From NCBI GenBank assembly GCA_934365945.1, contig CAKRNE010000012.1, positions 15,860 to 79,859 on the forward strand: 64,000 nt of DNA, read 5' to 3'. The stretch is from an uncultured Agathobacter sp. Lineage in GTDB: Bacteria > Bacillota > Clostridia > Lachnospirales > Lachnospiraceae. The notes under the pieces were generated by a model, which worked only from the letters and a program-made list of their open reading frames with translations, was not told the origin of the DNA and ran no database searches. Of the stretch, positions 26,062 to 36,325 are shown piece by piece. A program made the translations under genes and the position numbers. Each line of letters starts with the position of its first letter. The stretch's first letter is position 1.

Positions 26062-26574
26062 GTGGCTAGTTTAGTGGAAGAGCTTATCAATGTGCTCGCA
26101 GAGGAAGAAAAAATTTATATGACACTTGCAGAGAATGGGGAGAAAAAGCGTCAGATTATTATTGATGCAGATATCCCTGAGCTCGAGAGGCTTACGGATG
26201 CAGACCAGAAAGCAAGTGATGAGCTCCTCTCAAAGAGCAATAAGCAGATTTCACTTCTTGCGGATATTGCCAATGTACTTGGCAAGTCACAGGAGCAGAT
26301 GACAGTCACCAGACTGATTGGATATCTCGGCGCACAGCCGGATATTCAGGCGAAGCTGACTGCAGCAAGGGACAGACTGCTTGATGCAGCAGCACAGATG
26401 CAAAAAATCAATGAATTAAATTCACAATTACTTGCCCAGGCAATAGAGCTCGCGGAATTTGACATAACCTTGTTCAAGAGCATGAGACAGGCACCGGAGA
26501 CCGCCAATTATGATAGAAATGCATATAATACAGGCGATATTCTGGGAAGCAGCGGTTTTGATGCGAAGCAATAA
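26062..26574 (+). CDS. flgN: Flagellar export chaperone FlgN
   Basis: A 170-aa, mostly helical and acidic protein of the FlgN family, which escorts FlgK and FlgL to the export gate. The position between flgM and flgK is the standard one. It starts at GTG 26062 after AAGAGGA. Sequence identity within this family is low, so the call rests on helical character, length and context. The tail after residue 145 is probably disordered. Confidence 0.83.
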   Translation: MASLVEELINVLAEEEKIYMTLAENGEKKRQIIIDADIPELERLTDADQKASDELLSKSNKQISLLADIANVLGKSQEQMTVTRLIGYLGAQPDIQAKLTAARDRLLDAAAQMQKINELNSQLLAQAIELAEFDITLFKSMRQAPETANYDRNAYNTGDILGSSGFDAKQ

Positions 26575-26615
26575 TCATTAGTAATGCAGTAATTAATGAC
26601 TCGGAGGACAGGAAC

Positions 26616-28325
26616 ATGGCAAATGGATTCGGAAGCTTTTATGTAGGTAATTCCGGACTTATCAATGCGCAGAATGCTCTTAATACAACAGCAAACAACA
26701 TGGCTAATGTCAATACGACAGGCTATGTGCGCCAGCAGGTAAGGTTTTCAGATAAAGGTTATATTACAAGAAACGGTGCTACAGAGTATACAAACATCCA
26801 GCAGAGTGGACTGGGTGCATCGGTATCGGACGTGGCACACGTCAGGGATATTTTCTTAGATAAATCGTATAGACAGGAGAACGGACGAAAAGCGTTTTAC
26901 TCATCATTGTATGATACAAGCTCATATGTTGAGGATATCATGCAGGAGATGAACGGAGCGGAGTTCAAGGAGAGTATATCGGAGCTTTGGCAGGCATTTC
27001 AGGAGTTTGGCAAGGATCCGACAAACTCAACCAACCAGAATCTTATAGTTCAAAAGAGTGAGCTTTTTTTGACGAGATGTAATACGGTTTATTCAGATCT
27101 TCAAAAATACCAGTCCAATATCAATATGCAAATTAAAGAGCAGGTCGACAGAATCAATGAGATCGGAGACCGGATATATGCGCTCAATCTTGAGATACAA
27201 AAGACAGAGGCATCAGGAGTGCAGACAGCAATGACTGCGCGTGATGAAAGGGATAGTCTGTTAGACGAGCTCTCAGGCTATACCAAGATTGAGGCAGAGG
27301 AGGATTCTACAGGCTTTGTACATGTAAAGCTGGAGGGACAGCAGTTTGTGCACGATAACAGGTGCAACCATATTGGACTTTCAGAGGAAAAGGGCACAGG
27401 CTTTTACACTCCGTACTGGCCTAATATTTCCTCAGATGCGAACTACGTGCCGGTATTCAGTGATGTCACACTGCCGTCAGCACTTGCAAATAAGGTTGGA
27501 AGCGCACAGACTACGGACATTGCGACAAGTCTTAATAATGATATAGGAAGTCTCAAGGGACTCTTGGTTTCAAGAGGTTCAGAATACGGAACCTTTGATT
27601 TCATGTCGGATGAGAATTACAGCAAGGTAGAGGACAACATCGTTATGGAAACCCAGGCTGAGATTTCATATCTTGCCAGAAATATAATGATGGCAATGAA
27701 CGATATATTCTGTCCAAATACCACATATACCTCGGCAGATGGCACACAGTACACAGTGCTGGATACCAAAAACTGCTCGGTTGGAGAGGATGGAAAGCTT
27801 CCACCGTTAGAGCTCTTTTCGAGAAACGGCTACGACAGATATACGGAAACAGAAATTGATGGTCAGAAGTTTTATGTATACAATGGCGAGACAAATGCAA
27901 ATCTGTCATCATGGTATAAGCTTGGAAATGTAACTGTAAATCCAAAGGTAGTTGCGCAGGTTACACTGATGCCTTCATATAAGCAGGATGGAGCAGCAGA
28001 CTATGGACTTGGTGATAAAATCAGCAAAGCATGGGCCAATGAGGGCTTGTATATTAACCCGAATGACACATCAAAGTGCAATTTTGAGGGATATTATGAC
28101 AAGATAATCTCAAGGCTTGGAACCTCCGGCAGCGTATACAAATCATCGACTGACACACTTACGTCAACCACAGCGGCCATCGACAATCAGCGAAATCAGA
28201 TAATGGGAGTTTCAAGTGATGAGGAGCTGACAAATATGATAAAATTCCAGTCGGCCTATAACGCTTCCAGCAGGTATATTACGGTAATCAGCCAGATGAC
28301 AGAGCTGATAGTAGGATTAATATAA
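26616..28325 (+). CDS. flgK: Flagellar hook-associated protein FlgK (first copy)
   Basis: A 569-aa HAP1 protein that joins hook and filament. The N-terminal rod/hook signature is NTTANNMANVNTTGYVRQ (about residues 22-39), and the C-terminus ends in the coiled ELTNMIKFQSAYNASSRYI segment typical of FlgK. The central region carries the variable D2/D3 domains. CGGAGG precedes the ATG. A second FlgK follows after 15 bases; the two share ends but have different middles. Confidence 0.9.
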   Translation: MANGFGSFYVGNSGLINAQNALNTTANNMANVNTTGYVRQQVRFSDKGYITRNGATEYTNIQQSGLGASVSDVAHVRDIFLDKSYRQENGRKAFYSSLYDTSSYVEDIMQEMNGAEFKESISELWQAFQEFGKDPTNSTNQNLIVQKSELFLTRCNTVYSDLQKYQSNINMQIKEQVDRINEIGDRIYALNLEIQKTEASGVQTAMTARDERDSLLDELSGYTKIEAEEDSTGFVHVKLEGQQFVHDNRCNHIGLSEEKGTGFYTPYWPNISSDANYVPVFSDVTLPSALANKVGSAQTTDIATSLNNDIGSLKGLLVSRGSEYGTFDFMSDENYSKVEDNIVMETQAEISYLARNIMMAMNDIFCPNTTYTSADGTQYTVLDTKNCSVGEDGKLPPLELFSRNGYDRYTETEIDGQKFYVYNGETNANLSSWYKLGNVTVNPKVVAQVTLMPSYKQDGAADYGLGDKISKAWANEGLYINPNDTSKCNFEGYYDKIISRLGTSGSVYKSSTDTLTSTTAAIDNQRNQIMGVSSDEELTNMIKFQSAYNASSRYITVISQMTELIVGLI

Positions 28326-28340
28326 ACAGGAGGAGTCTGC

Positions 28341-30194
28341 ATGGCTTCAACATTTTTTGGATTAAATATAGGTGTAAGTGCCCTGAATTCGTTTCAGGTT
28401 GCGACAAATACAACAGCCAACAACATTGCAAATGTCAAAACAACAGGTTACACAAGGCAGTCAGCCACACTGACAGCAAAGGATGCGCTGAATGTCACAG
28501 CGCGCTACGGCAGCGTAGGTACAGGTGTTACTGTTACATCTATCAAGCAGCAGAGAGATTTATATTACGATACAAAGTATTGGGAGAACAATTCCTGCTA
28601 CGGCAGATATGAGCAGAAGCTTTATTATCTTGACCAGATTCAGAATTATTTTAAGGATAACGGAGCTTCGGTCAAAGGCTTTTCGAGTGTATTTTCACAG
28701 ATGTTTTCAGACCTTGATACATTAAGGAGCAAGCCTTCTGATAAGACAGTAAGAAACCAGTTTATCAGCAGTGCACAGAGCCTTTGCACATATTTCAACC
28801 AGATGAGCGATAATCTTTCAAAGCTGCAGGATGACTGCAACGAGGAGATAAGAAACAGGGTTGATGAGATTAACTCCATCAGTGAAAAGATATCTCTGCT
28901 CAATAAAGAGATAAATCAGATAGAGACAGGTACCGGTGTGGAGGCCAGCTCACTCAGGGATGAGAGAGCCAATCTGATGGACAATCTTTCCAAAATTGTC
29001 AATGTATCATACAAGGAGACCCCTATACAGAACACAAACGGTGATAATCTCGGTGGTACAAGCTTTTGCCTTTTTGTCAATGGGGAGAAGATTGTAGATG
29101 GCAAGGATTACAGGAAGCTGGTCTGTGAGTCAACCGATATAAAGAATAATCAGACAGACAATGACGATTTGTTTAAAATATACTGGGCGGACACCAAGAT
29201 GGAGTTCGTTGCCACAGCGGGAACAGCAGGAGGCAGTCTCAAGGCACTTTTCGAGATGCGTGACGGTGATAATCTTGAGAATTTTAAGGGCAAGGTTACA
29301 CAGGCAGATTCATATTCATTTACGGTAAGCAACACGTCATTGACCAATATCAAATCACTCAATCTGCCGGATACAAACGGCAAGATTACTGTTGACCATG
29401 TGACCTACACCTACGATAGCTGGGAGGCAGAGGTTGATGCGGATGGCAACATAAAGTCTATGAAGTTTAACCTGAGCAAAAACAAGGCGGTGGCCAATCC
29501 GGCTGCAGTAGTGGCAGACAATGCAACGCTCAGTGCGGGTTCGGGAATCAACGAGAGAGGAATACCGTACTATATGACACAGCTCAATGAGTTTGTCAGA
29601 AACTTTGCTGAGCTTTTCAATAAGGCTGAGAGCAAGGGACAGAATATGAACGGAGATACCCCACCGACATTTTTCGAGGGAATAACGGCTACCGGAAAGG
29701 TATATGATTTCTCTGATTCGGATGCATACAGCAAGCTTACGGATGGGCAGACAACAACCATAAGCAGTTCATCAAATACATATTACAGGCTGACCGCAGG
29801 CAACTATTCTGTCAATAGGGATGTGATGAATAATGTATCACTCTTTGCAACAGCAACAGATTATGTTAAGACAGATGCATGTGATATAGTTGATGAATTA
29901 AAAAAGCTTCAGTCACAGACCACTGTTTACAGAGGCGATAAGGCTGAATCATTTCTGGAAACAATTATATCCAATGTATCGGTTGATACGGAAAAGGCAG
30001 AGACCAACAATAAACTCTATCAGAATCTTGAGCAGACTATTTCAAACCAGAGGACATCGGTATCCGGTGTGGATGAGGATGAGGAAGCCTTAAACCTTAT
30101 CAAATATCAGAATGCATACAATATGGCTTCAAAGGTTATTTCCATAATGAGCCAGATGCTTGAAAAGTTGATAAACGATACAGGAGTTGCATAA
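28341..30194 (+). CDS. flgK: Flagellar hook-associated protein FlgK (second copy)
   Basis: A 617-aa FlgK paralogue. The N-terminal motif is NTTANNIANVKTTGYTRQ, the middle is unlike the first copy, and the C-terminus has EEALNLIKYQNAYNMASKVI. AGGAGGAG precedes the ATG. FlgL has a different N-terminus (MRITNNM) and follows next, so this is not a mis-called FlgL. Two consecutive FlgK genes suggest a specialised second junction protein or domain variation exposed on the cell surface. Which copy is the ancestral junction protein cannot be told here. Confidence 0.88.
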   Translation: MASTFFGLNIGVSALNSFQVATNTTANNIANVKTTGYTRQSATLTAKDALNVTARYGSVGTGVTVTSIKQQRDLYYDTKYWENNSCYGRYEQKLYYLDQIQNYFKDNGASVKGFSSVFSQMFSDLDTLRSKPSDKTVRNQFISSAQSLCTYFNQMSDNLSKLQDDCNEEIRNRVDEINSISEKISLLNKEINQIETGTGVEASSLRDERANLMDNLSKIVNVSYKETPIQNTNGDNLGGTSFCLFVNGEKIVDGKDYRKLVCESTDIKNNQTDNDDLFKIYWADTKMEFVATAGTAGGSLKALFEMRDGDNLENFKGKVTQADSYSFTVSNTSLTNIKSLNLPDTNGKITVDHVTYTYDSWEAEVDADGNIKSMKFNLSKNKAVANPAAVVADNATLSAGSGINERGIPYYMTQLNEFVRNFAELFNKAESKGQNMNGDTPPTFFEGITATGKVYDFSDSDAYSKLTDGQTTTISSSSNTYYRLTAGNYSVNRDVMNNVSLFATATDYVKTDACDIVDELKKLQSQTTVYRGDKAESFLETIISNVSVDTEKAETNNKLYQNLEQTISNQRTSVSGVDEDEEALNLIKYQNAYNMASKVISIMSQMLEKLINDTGVA

Positions 30195-30252
30195 TAAAGG
30201 CTGTGGTCTGTATACAAAGATGACAGACAGCGAATAAAGGAGGCATACCGAT

Positions 30253-31785
30253 ATGCGTATAACAAACAACATGATAATGGGTAACACCAAGACGAATATC
30301 AATTCGGCAAAGACGCTGGTGGATAAATACAATACCCAGATGACAACCCAAAAGAAAATTGACAAGGCATCGGATGATCCGGTTATTGCAATCAGATCGC
30401 TTCGTCTGTCAACCAGCCTGTCTCATATAGACCAATATGTCAATAATAATATACCAGATGCCAATTCATGGATGGATGTTACGGAGACTGCTCTTAAGAA
30501 CACAAAATCACTCCTGACAGACATTCGTACACAGTGTGTAAACGGTTCTACCGATACACTCACATCGGAGGACAGAAACACCATATTAAAGCAGCTCAAA
30601 TCACTTTCGGAGCAGGTGTATACAGAGGGCAATGCCGACTACGCAGGCAGGACTGTATTCACAGGATACCGTACATCATCAAAGCTTACATTTCAGAAGG
30701 ATACACAGTGTACTTATCAGATTAACCAGGATTTTTCGGCTGGTGACTTGTCTGAAAAGCGCTATTACACAAACGGTGTGACGGTGCCGGCAACCATAAA
30801 CAGCACCACTGCGGATTGCACTACAGATGTCACAGAGTACAGCTATCAGAGGATACGTCTGGCATATGGTAGTACGACAGACGATATCCGGCTTTCAATA
30901 AACGGAAATTCAGTGGCGCAGGGCAATAACTATACGGTATATGAGCATTCTTCAGATTTCGACCCGTCAAAGCTTGGAGATAACCAGGTTGCGTATATTC
31001 AGGAAAGCGGAGAATTTGTTTTCGGAAAGACAGTAGCGGCTTCTATCAAGGACAATGATCAAAAGCTCTCCGTCACATATGTGAAAACAGGTTTTGATGG
31101 AGGGGATGCGAGACCGGAGTATTATTACAACTGTAAGGATCTGACAGATGCCATCACACTTGATACCAACGGAAAAGTACCTCATGACGCAGCAGGAAAC
31201 ATCAAATATACCAATGCATCGGCGGTTGTTGACTACAAATATGAAAGTCAGGAAATCAAGTATACAGTGGCAAACAGCACAGACATCACTGTCAATACAC
31301 AGGCAAAGGATGTTATGGATACAGGCATCAAGCGCGATGTGGATGAGCTTATCAACGTGGTTCAAAATTCCATCAATGCTCATGACAAGGTTTCACAGCT
31401 TGAGAAGATGATGTCACAGCAACAGTATTCAGACAAGGATTCACAGGCTAAGCTGAAAACATATCTGGATGCAGCAAAACAGGAGGCTGATTATGCCGAT
31501 AACAATCTGCAAAAGACATATAGCCAGTATATTACCAGGTTTGATGATCATTTGAATAAGGTCAATCTGGCACTCACAGATTCCGGCAGTACCCAAAGCC
31601 GTCTGACCCTCATAAAGAACAGGGTAGAGGAGCAGCAGACTACCATTGAGGATCTTAAGTCATCAAACGAGGACAGGGATATTTCAGATATTATCATTGA
31701 TTTTTATGCCATGTACAATGCATACCAGTCAAGTCTGACAGCGGCCTCAAAGGCTAATTCGCAGACTCTTCTGGATTATTTATAA
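30253..31785 (+). CDS. flgL: Flagellar hook-associated protein FlgL
   Basis: A 510-aa flagellin-like HAP3. It opens with MRITNNMIMGNTKTNINSAK and KKIDKASDDPVIAIRSLRL, the FlgL/flagellin N-terminal D0/D1 helices, and closes with the matching C-terminal helix NAYQSSLTAASKANSQTLLD. It is long for FlgL (about 300 in Bacillus), with an inserted beta-rich middle. AAAGGAGG precedes the ATG. Confidence 0.9.
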   Translation: MRITNNMIMGNTKTNINSAKTLVDKYNTQMTTQKKIDKASDDPVIAIRSLRLSTSLSHIDQYVNNNIPDANSWMDVTETALKNTKSLLTDIRTQCVNGSTDTLTSEDRNTILKQLKSLSEQVYTEGNADYAGRTVFTGYRTSSKLTFQKDTQCTYQINQDFSAGDLSEKRYYTNGVTVPATINSTTADCTTDVTEYSYQRIRLAYGSTTDDIRLSINGNSVAQGNNYTVYEHSSDFDPSKLGDNQVAYIQESGEFVFGKTVAASIKDNDQKLSVTYVKTGFDGGDARPEYYYNCKDLTDAITLDTNGKVPHDAAGNIKYTNASAVVDYKYESQEIKYTVANSTDITVNTQAKDVMDTGIKRDVDELINVVQNSINAHDKVSQLEKMMSQQQYSDKDSQAKLKTYLDAAKQEADYADNNLQKTYSQYITRFDDHLNKVNLALTDSGSTQSRLTLIKNRVEEQQTTIEDLKSSNEDRDISDIIIDFYAMYNAYQSSLTAASKANSQTLLDYL

Positions 31786-31859
31786 TCATTGGGTGCTTAT
31801 CAATTTATATTAATTGTACTATACAGACGTTCGCGGAGCGGGCGGGAAGGAGGACAGCC

Positions 31860-32324
31860 ATGAGGGCAAAAACGAGAATATTTGGGGAGATTGATATTCC
31901 ACAGGACAAAATCATCACTATGGAAAAGGGGATGATAGGATTCCCGGAGCTTAAGAATTACACTCTGATTTTTAACTCAGAGAAGCAGAATGACAAGAAA
32001 TCCATTATGTGGCTTCAGTCGATGGATGATGGAGATATTGCGTTTCCTGTCATGACACCGGACATCATCATGCCGGATTACAAGCCTTATGTAAATGAGG
32101 AAATTTTAACACCACTTGGACAGCTCACAGAAGAGAATATGTATATACTTGTCACAGTGAATGTGCCTAGTGACATAACAAAGATAGCATGCAATTTGAA
32201 GGCACCTATTGTTGTAAATATGGATACAAACAAGGCGGCACAGCTCATTGTGGAGGACGATTACAAGGTTCATTTCCCTATCTATGATATCATAAAGGGA
32301 AATAAAGAAAGGGCGGGTGAATAA
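31860..32324 (+). CDS. fliW: Flagellar assembly factor FliW
   Basis: A 154-aa FliW, which binds flagellin and CsrA and so couples flagellin export to its translation. [20 protein letters not shown] and [15 protein letters not shown] are typical. AAGGAGG lies before the ATG. It overlaps the alternative upstream start of csrA and lies one base from the preferred one, a common FliW-CsrA arrangement. Confidence 0.92.
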   Translation: MRAKTRIFGEIDIPQDKIITMEKGMIGFPELKNYTLIFNSEKQNDKKSIMWLQSMDDGDIAFPVMTPDIIMPDYKPYVNEEILTPLGQLTEENMYILVTVNVPSDITKIACNLKAPIVVNMDTNKAAQLIVEDDYKVHFPIYDIIKGNKERAGE

Positions 32325-32325
32325 T

Positions 32326-32544
32326 ATGCTGGCTCTTACAAGAAAAAAGGGTGAATCCCTTATGATAAACAACGATATTGAGATTACCGTTCTGGAAATC
32401 AGGGGGGATCAGATTAAGATAGGTGTCAGTGCACCTAAGGAGGTTCCGATTTACCGCAAGGAAGTGTATACACAAATCCAGCAGGAAAACAAAAAATCTG
32501 CGGGAGTAGAAAACGCACAGGCGCTTAACGAGTTGTTTAATTAA
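32326..32544 (+). CDS. csrA: Carbon storage regulator CsrA
   Basis: A 72-aa RNA-binding regulator that represses flagellin translation at GGA sites. [14 protein letters not shown], then IEITVLEI and [19 protein letters not shown] are conserved. The start at ATG 32326 gives the family N-terminus MLALTRK; a GTG at 32317 would add three residues. The ribosome site is weak (GGGCGGG), so translation is probably coupled to fliW, which ends one base before. Confidence 0.93.
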   Translation: MLALTRKKGESLMINNDIEITVLEIRGDQIKIGVSAPKEVPIYRKEVYTQIQQENKKSAGVENAQALNELFN

Positions 32545-32594
32545 ATACAAATGCCTATTCATTTACAAAGACAATATACAAAGACAATAAAATC

Positions 32595-32622
32595 TGCCCC
32601 GGTATTTGTACCGGGGCATTTT
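32595..32622. terminator. Bidirectional intrinsic terminator
   Basis: TGCCCCGGTA and TACCGGGGCA pair perfectly around TTTG. TTTT follows on the plus strand and the A-run before it would give Ts on the minus strand, so it can serve both csrA and the convergent XRE gene. Confidence 0.9.
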
Positions 32623-32626
32623 AAAT

Positions 32627-33130
32627 CTAGAGTTTTTTCTTTAGCAGTCCTGAATCAATTTCACCGGCAGCTATAGTGTTTTCAATCCATAGCTTGAGAG
32701 AGTCTATGGTCAGAGACATGTCATCCAGATAATCCTTTATACGCAAAAAATCAGGCATTTCATCTTTTGAAACCATCCCGTCAGCCGCTATGTCGATCAT
32801 GCGGTCCTTCTCCTTGGAGAGGGTGTTCAGGGTCGAGAGCATCTCAAGTGTTATCAGGGATAAATCCTTTGCTGTAACCTCGGGAACATATTCTCGTCCT
32901 ATAGGACACTCATGCGAACAATAGTAATTGCACAGGGAAGGATTTTTGTAGCATTCTGCCATTGCAAGAATCTCATCAGGATGAGGATTGGATTTCTCAC
33001 TTTCAATCTTTTCAATGCGGTCAGAGGAGATAAATTCAAGCCTTTCGGCTGCGGCATCGCGAGTGAGTCCGTTATTTTCACGGCTTATTTGATATATATT
33101 TTTATTTTCTTTAGTAGATTTACGTCCCAT
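32627..33130 (-). CDS. XRE-type helix-turn-helix protein with a three-cysteine motif
   Basis: A 167-aa protein with an N-terminal helix-turn-helix (LTRDAAAERLEFISSDRIEKIE, about 22-43), followed by C67-x3-C71-x3-C75 in NYYCSHECPIGREY, and a helical C-terminal half. The cysteines may bind metal or an Fe-S cluster. Proteins of this design are common in Lachnospiraceae, but I do not know a defined target. AAAGGGG lies before the ATG. It converges on csrA. Confidence 0.78.
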   Translation of the reverse strand: MGRKSTKENKNIYQISRENNGLTRDAAAERLEFISSDRIEKIESEKSNPHPDEILAMAECYKNPSLCNYYCSHECPIGREYVPEVTAKDLSLITLEMLSTLNTLSKEKDRMIDIAADGMVSKDEMPDFLRIKDYLDDMSLTIDSLKLWIENTIAAGEIDSGLLKKKL

Positions 33131-33358
33131 TTTAATCCCCTTTCAGATTGTGTGCATAGTTATCTATAATTTTACATTATACATGTAATTGATATATATG
33201 TGAAACAAAATATACGGATTTTGCGAAATAACATGGATTATTCCGCACTAAAAGAGCCTTTCATGACAAAATTTTTAGAAAATGAAATTAATTATATTAA
33301 AAATTGCACAAACCGTGTTATACTCTATACGTTACACTAAATTTATTAGGAGAAAAAG

Positions 33359-34774
33359 ATGTTATCAGTAATAGAAAAAATCAATGACGTGGTCAACAAT
33401 TTTATCTGGGGCGTGCCTGCGATGATTTGTATCATAGGCGTCGGGCTACTTTTGAGCTTCAGAACGGGATTTCTTCAGATTAGAAAGTTTCCGTATGCGA
33501 TGAAGGTTACACTTGGCAGGATGCTCAAAAAACGCGAGGCATCCGACGGAGCACTCACACCGTTTCAGGCAGTGTGTACGGCACTTGCGGCGACTGTCGG
33601 TACAGGAAATGTGGCAGGAGTTGCGGGAGCCATTGCGATAGGTGGACCGGGAGCGGTATTCTGGATGTGGATTTCAGCACTTCTTGGCATGTGTACCAAG
33701 TTCTCGGAGGTCACACTCGCTGTACATTTTCATGAGAGAAATGCAAACGGCGACCTGGTAGGCGGTCCTATGTACTATATTAAAAACGGTCTTAAAAAGC
33801 ACTGGCACTGGCTTGCCTATCTGTTCTCAGCGTTTGGAGTGCTCACCGTGTTCGGTACTGGAAACGCTACACAGGTAAACACCATAACCACAGCAATTGA
33901 TTCAGCTTTATATAATTACGATATAATTTCAAAGGAGTCGGCATCAACGCTTAATCTCATAATAGGAATAGTGCTTGCCGCACTTATAGCGCTTATTCTG
34001 CTTGGAGGAATCAAGCGTATAGGCCAGGTTACTGAAAAGCTTGTGCCGTTTATGGCAGTCATGTATATTCTGCTGTCACTTGGAGTGGTAATCGTCAACT
34101 TTAAAGCTATACCGGGTGTATTTGGAGCCATAATAGAGGGCGCTTTCAATCCGTCAGCAGTGACAGGCGGAGCGGTCGGAAGCTTCTTTATGAGCATGAA
34201 AAAGGGTGTTTCCAGAGGAATTTTTTCAAACGAAGCAGGTCTTGGAACAGGCTCTATCGCGCATGCCTGTGCAGACACCAAAAAGCCTGTAAAGCAGGGC
34301 TTCTTCGGTATATTTGAGGTGTTTGTGGACACTATTGTGATATGTACACTCACGGCACTTGTCATACTCTGCAGCGGAGTTCCTGTGGGCTATGGGGAAG
34401 CAGCAGGCGCAGAGCTTACCATCAGCGGATTTACATCCACCTACGGCGGCTGGGTATCAATCTTTACAGCGGTTGCCATGTGCTGTTTTGCATTTTCTAC
34501 CGTCATAGGCTGGGGACTTTACGGAACCAGATGCATAGAGTTCTTATTCGGAACCAAGGCAAATAAGCCGTTCATGGTAGTATATTCGCTTGTTGCGATA
34601 GTCGGTGCGACAATGAACCTCGGACTGATGTGGAGCATAGCGGAGACCTTTAATGGTCTTATGGTCATACCAAACCTTATAGCGGTATTTTTGCTTTCGG
34701 GTGTAGTTGTAAAGCTGGTGAAGGAATATTTTGCCGGCGAGGGAGCTGCATCTACCGTGAAGAATAAAGAATAG
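33359..34774 (+). CDS. Sodium:alanine/glycine symporter (AGCS family)
   Basis: A 471-aa integral membrane transporter with about 11 helices. FVWGV-like start (FIWGVPAMICI), TALAATVGTGNVAGVAGAI, GGPGAVFWMW and NEAGLGTGS are AGCS signatures. It takes up alanine or glycine with sodium. It has no visible riboswitch, unlike its paralogue at 46550-47977. AGGAG lies before the ATG. The gap upstream (33131-33358) holds no clear gene. Confidence 0.9.
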   Translation: MLSVIEKINDVVNNFIWGVPAMICIIGVGLLLSFRTGFLQIRKFPYAMKVTLGRMLKKREASDGALTPFQAVCTALAATVGTGNVAGVAGAIAIGGPGAVFWMWISALLGMCTKFSEVTLAVHFHERNANGDLVGGPMYYIKNGLKKHWHWLAYLFSAFGVLTVFGTGNATQVNTITTAIDSALYNYDIISKESASTLNLIIGIVLAALIALILLGGIKRIGQVTEKLVPFMAVMYILLSLGVVIVNFKAIPGVFGAIIEGAFNPSAVTGGAVGSFFMSMKKGVSRGIFSNEAGLGTGSIAHACADTKKPVKQGFFGIFEVFVDTIVICTLTALVILCSGVPVGYGEAAGAELTISGFTSTYGGWVSIFTAVAMCCFAFSTVIGWGLYGTRCIEFLFGTKANKPFMVVYSLVAIVGATMNLGLMWSIAETFNGLMVIPNLIAVFLLSGVVVKLVKEYFAGEGAASTVKNKE

Positions 34775-34826
34775 CCGGGAAAAGGTGAAAAGAACATTTT
34801 TATAGAATATGGGGGTATAAGTTATT

Positions 34827-35690
34827 ATGGAAAATAAAATTGATTCATCGTTTGAAAGAAGCATACTATTCAGAGTAGTTGCAATTATAGTGTGTATAAT
34901 TATTGCAGGTATTTCATTTTTTGGACTTGCAAAAAACTACTCATCGCCTGAGTCAAAAATAAATAAAGAAACTATAAAGTATCTCGATGAAAAGAAAACA
35001 ACTGCGCTGGAGCTGAGCGCAAGTGCTACAGCAGTTTCAACACTTATTACATTAACACCGGGAGACGGCGGAACTCCTGTCGCAAATAAATTAATGGATC
35101 TGGCAGGATATTTTTTGATTGTTGTATCAGCAATATATTTTGAAAAATATCTGCTGACTATTTTGGGCGCGCTGACCTTCAAATGGCTTATTCCGGTATC
35201 AATGCTGGCATTGGCAGTGTATTTTGGAAGCAAAAAGGATTTCTTTTGGAAAATAGGTGTAAAAATATTTATTTTTGGACTGGCAATATATGCGGTTATT
35301 CCGGTAAGCGTACATGTCTCAAAAATGATTTACAGTACATACCAGGAGTCAATTGATGCGACGATTGATGAAGCAAATGATTTAGCAGATGAATCAGAAG
35401 CATCAAAGGATGATGACAAGGATAGCAAGAAGAGTAAGGATACTGAAAGCAGCTTTATAGATAAGGCAAAGGATGCAGTAAACAGTGTGAAAAATACATT
35501 GTCAGTTACGGCAGATAGTGTAAAGAACATGGTCAATAAGTTCATTGATGGACTGGCAGTGCTCATAGTCACAACGTGCCTTATTCCTGTACTTGTGATA
35601 GTATTTTTTATCTGGCTGGTGAAGCTTGTATTGGGAAGTGCAATTTCGTCGCCGGGAGCTGTAGCGATGAGGAGGGGGAAGGATAAATAG
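34827..35690 (+). CDS. Hypothetical multi-pass membrane protein
   Basis: A 287-aa protein of no recognised family. It has a first helix at about 15-35, three or more further helices between 90 and 170, a highly charged linker (about 185-215) rich in Asp, Lys and Ser, and a final hydrophobic pair near 245-275. The ribosome site is a weak GGGGG about 12 bases from the ATG. A terminator follows. It lies 52 bases after the symporter and could share its transcript, but no link of function is evident. Confidence 0.6.
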   Translation: MENKIDSSFERSILFRVVAIIVCIIIAGISFFGLAKNYSSPESKINKETIKYLDEKKTTALELSASATAVSTLITLTPGDGGTPVANKLMDLAGYFLIVVSAIYFEKYLLTILGALTFKWLIPVSMLALAVYFGSKKDFFWKIGVKIFIFGLAIYAVIPVSVHVSKMIYSTYQESIDATIDEANDLADESEASKDDDKDSKKSKDTESSFIDKAKDAVNSVKNTLSVTADSVKNMVNKFIDGLAVLIVTTCLIPVLVIVFFIWLVKLVLGSAISSPGAVAMRRGKDK

Positions 35691-35700
35691 GAACTGTAAT

Positions 35701-35735
35701 TGCCCCGGCCTACGTGTGTTGGGGCATGATTTTTA
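35701..35735 (+). terminator. Intrinsic terminator
   Basis: TGCCCC (35701-35706) and GGGGCA (35721-35726) close a hairpin followed by TGATTTTT. A near-copy occurs at 38928-38965. Confidence 0.65.
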
Positions 35736-35753
35736 TATGATAGGGGAAAATAT

Positions 35754-36287
35754 ATGTATCTTGTATCTGTATATTTTGACAAGACGGCAGAGCATATTTT
35801 GCAACGATATATAAATAAAATAGCTGAGAAAACAGGTAATTCATTCATGACTGATAACAATGTGCCACCACACATGACGATATCGGCAATAGAAGCCCGA
35901 AGCGAAAAAGCTTTATTGGGAGCAATGGATAATCTGCGAAATTCACTTTCTAATGGGACGATTAGCATTGTGTCAGTCGGACAATTGCTGCCATATGTAT
36001 TTTATGCCACGCCGGTGCTTAATAGATATTTACAGGATTTATCGGAAAAAGTATTTGATGAGGTGAAATGTATTCCGGAATCTACAGTCAGCAGATATTA
36101 TAAGCCAATGAGCTGGCTGCCACACATTACACTTGGAAAAACCCTGACAAAGGAGCAGATGCAGATGGCGTTTTCAGTAATGCAGGAAAGTTTTGTGCCC
36201 TTTGAAGCGGCAATTACGGAGATTGGACTTGCCAGAGTTAATCCACATAGCGATGTGGTGCGATGGGAATTAAAACAGCAGCAATAA
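35754..36287 (+). CDS. 2'-5' RNA ligase / 2H phosphoesterase family protein
   Basis: A 177-aa protein with the two histidine motifs of the 2H family: H40-M-T42 in PPHMTIS and H124-I-T126 in LPHITLG. Members hydrolyse 2',3'-cyclic phosphates or join RNA halves; the substrate here is unknown. AGGGGAA precedes the ATG. It overlaps no known partner and is followed by an HD phosphohydrolase. A shortened, decayed copy lies at about 38980-39047. Confidence 0.82.
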   Translation: MYLVSVYFDKTAEHILQRYINKIAEKTGNSFMTDNNVPPHMTISAIEARSEKALLGAMDNLRNSLSNGTISIVSVGQLLPYVFYATPVLNRYLQDLSEKVFDEVKCIPESTVSRYYKPMSWLPHITLGKTLTKEQMQMAFSVMQESFVPFEAAITEIGLARVNPHSDVVRWELKQQQ

Positions 36288-36325
36288 AGCCACAGATAAA
36301 CCGGTTTTTTGAAAGGATAACAAAC

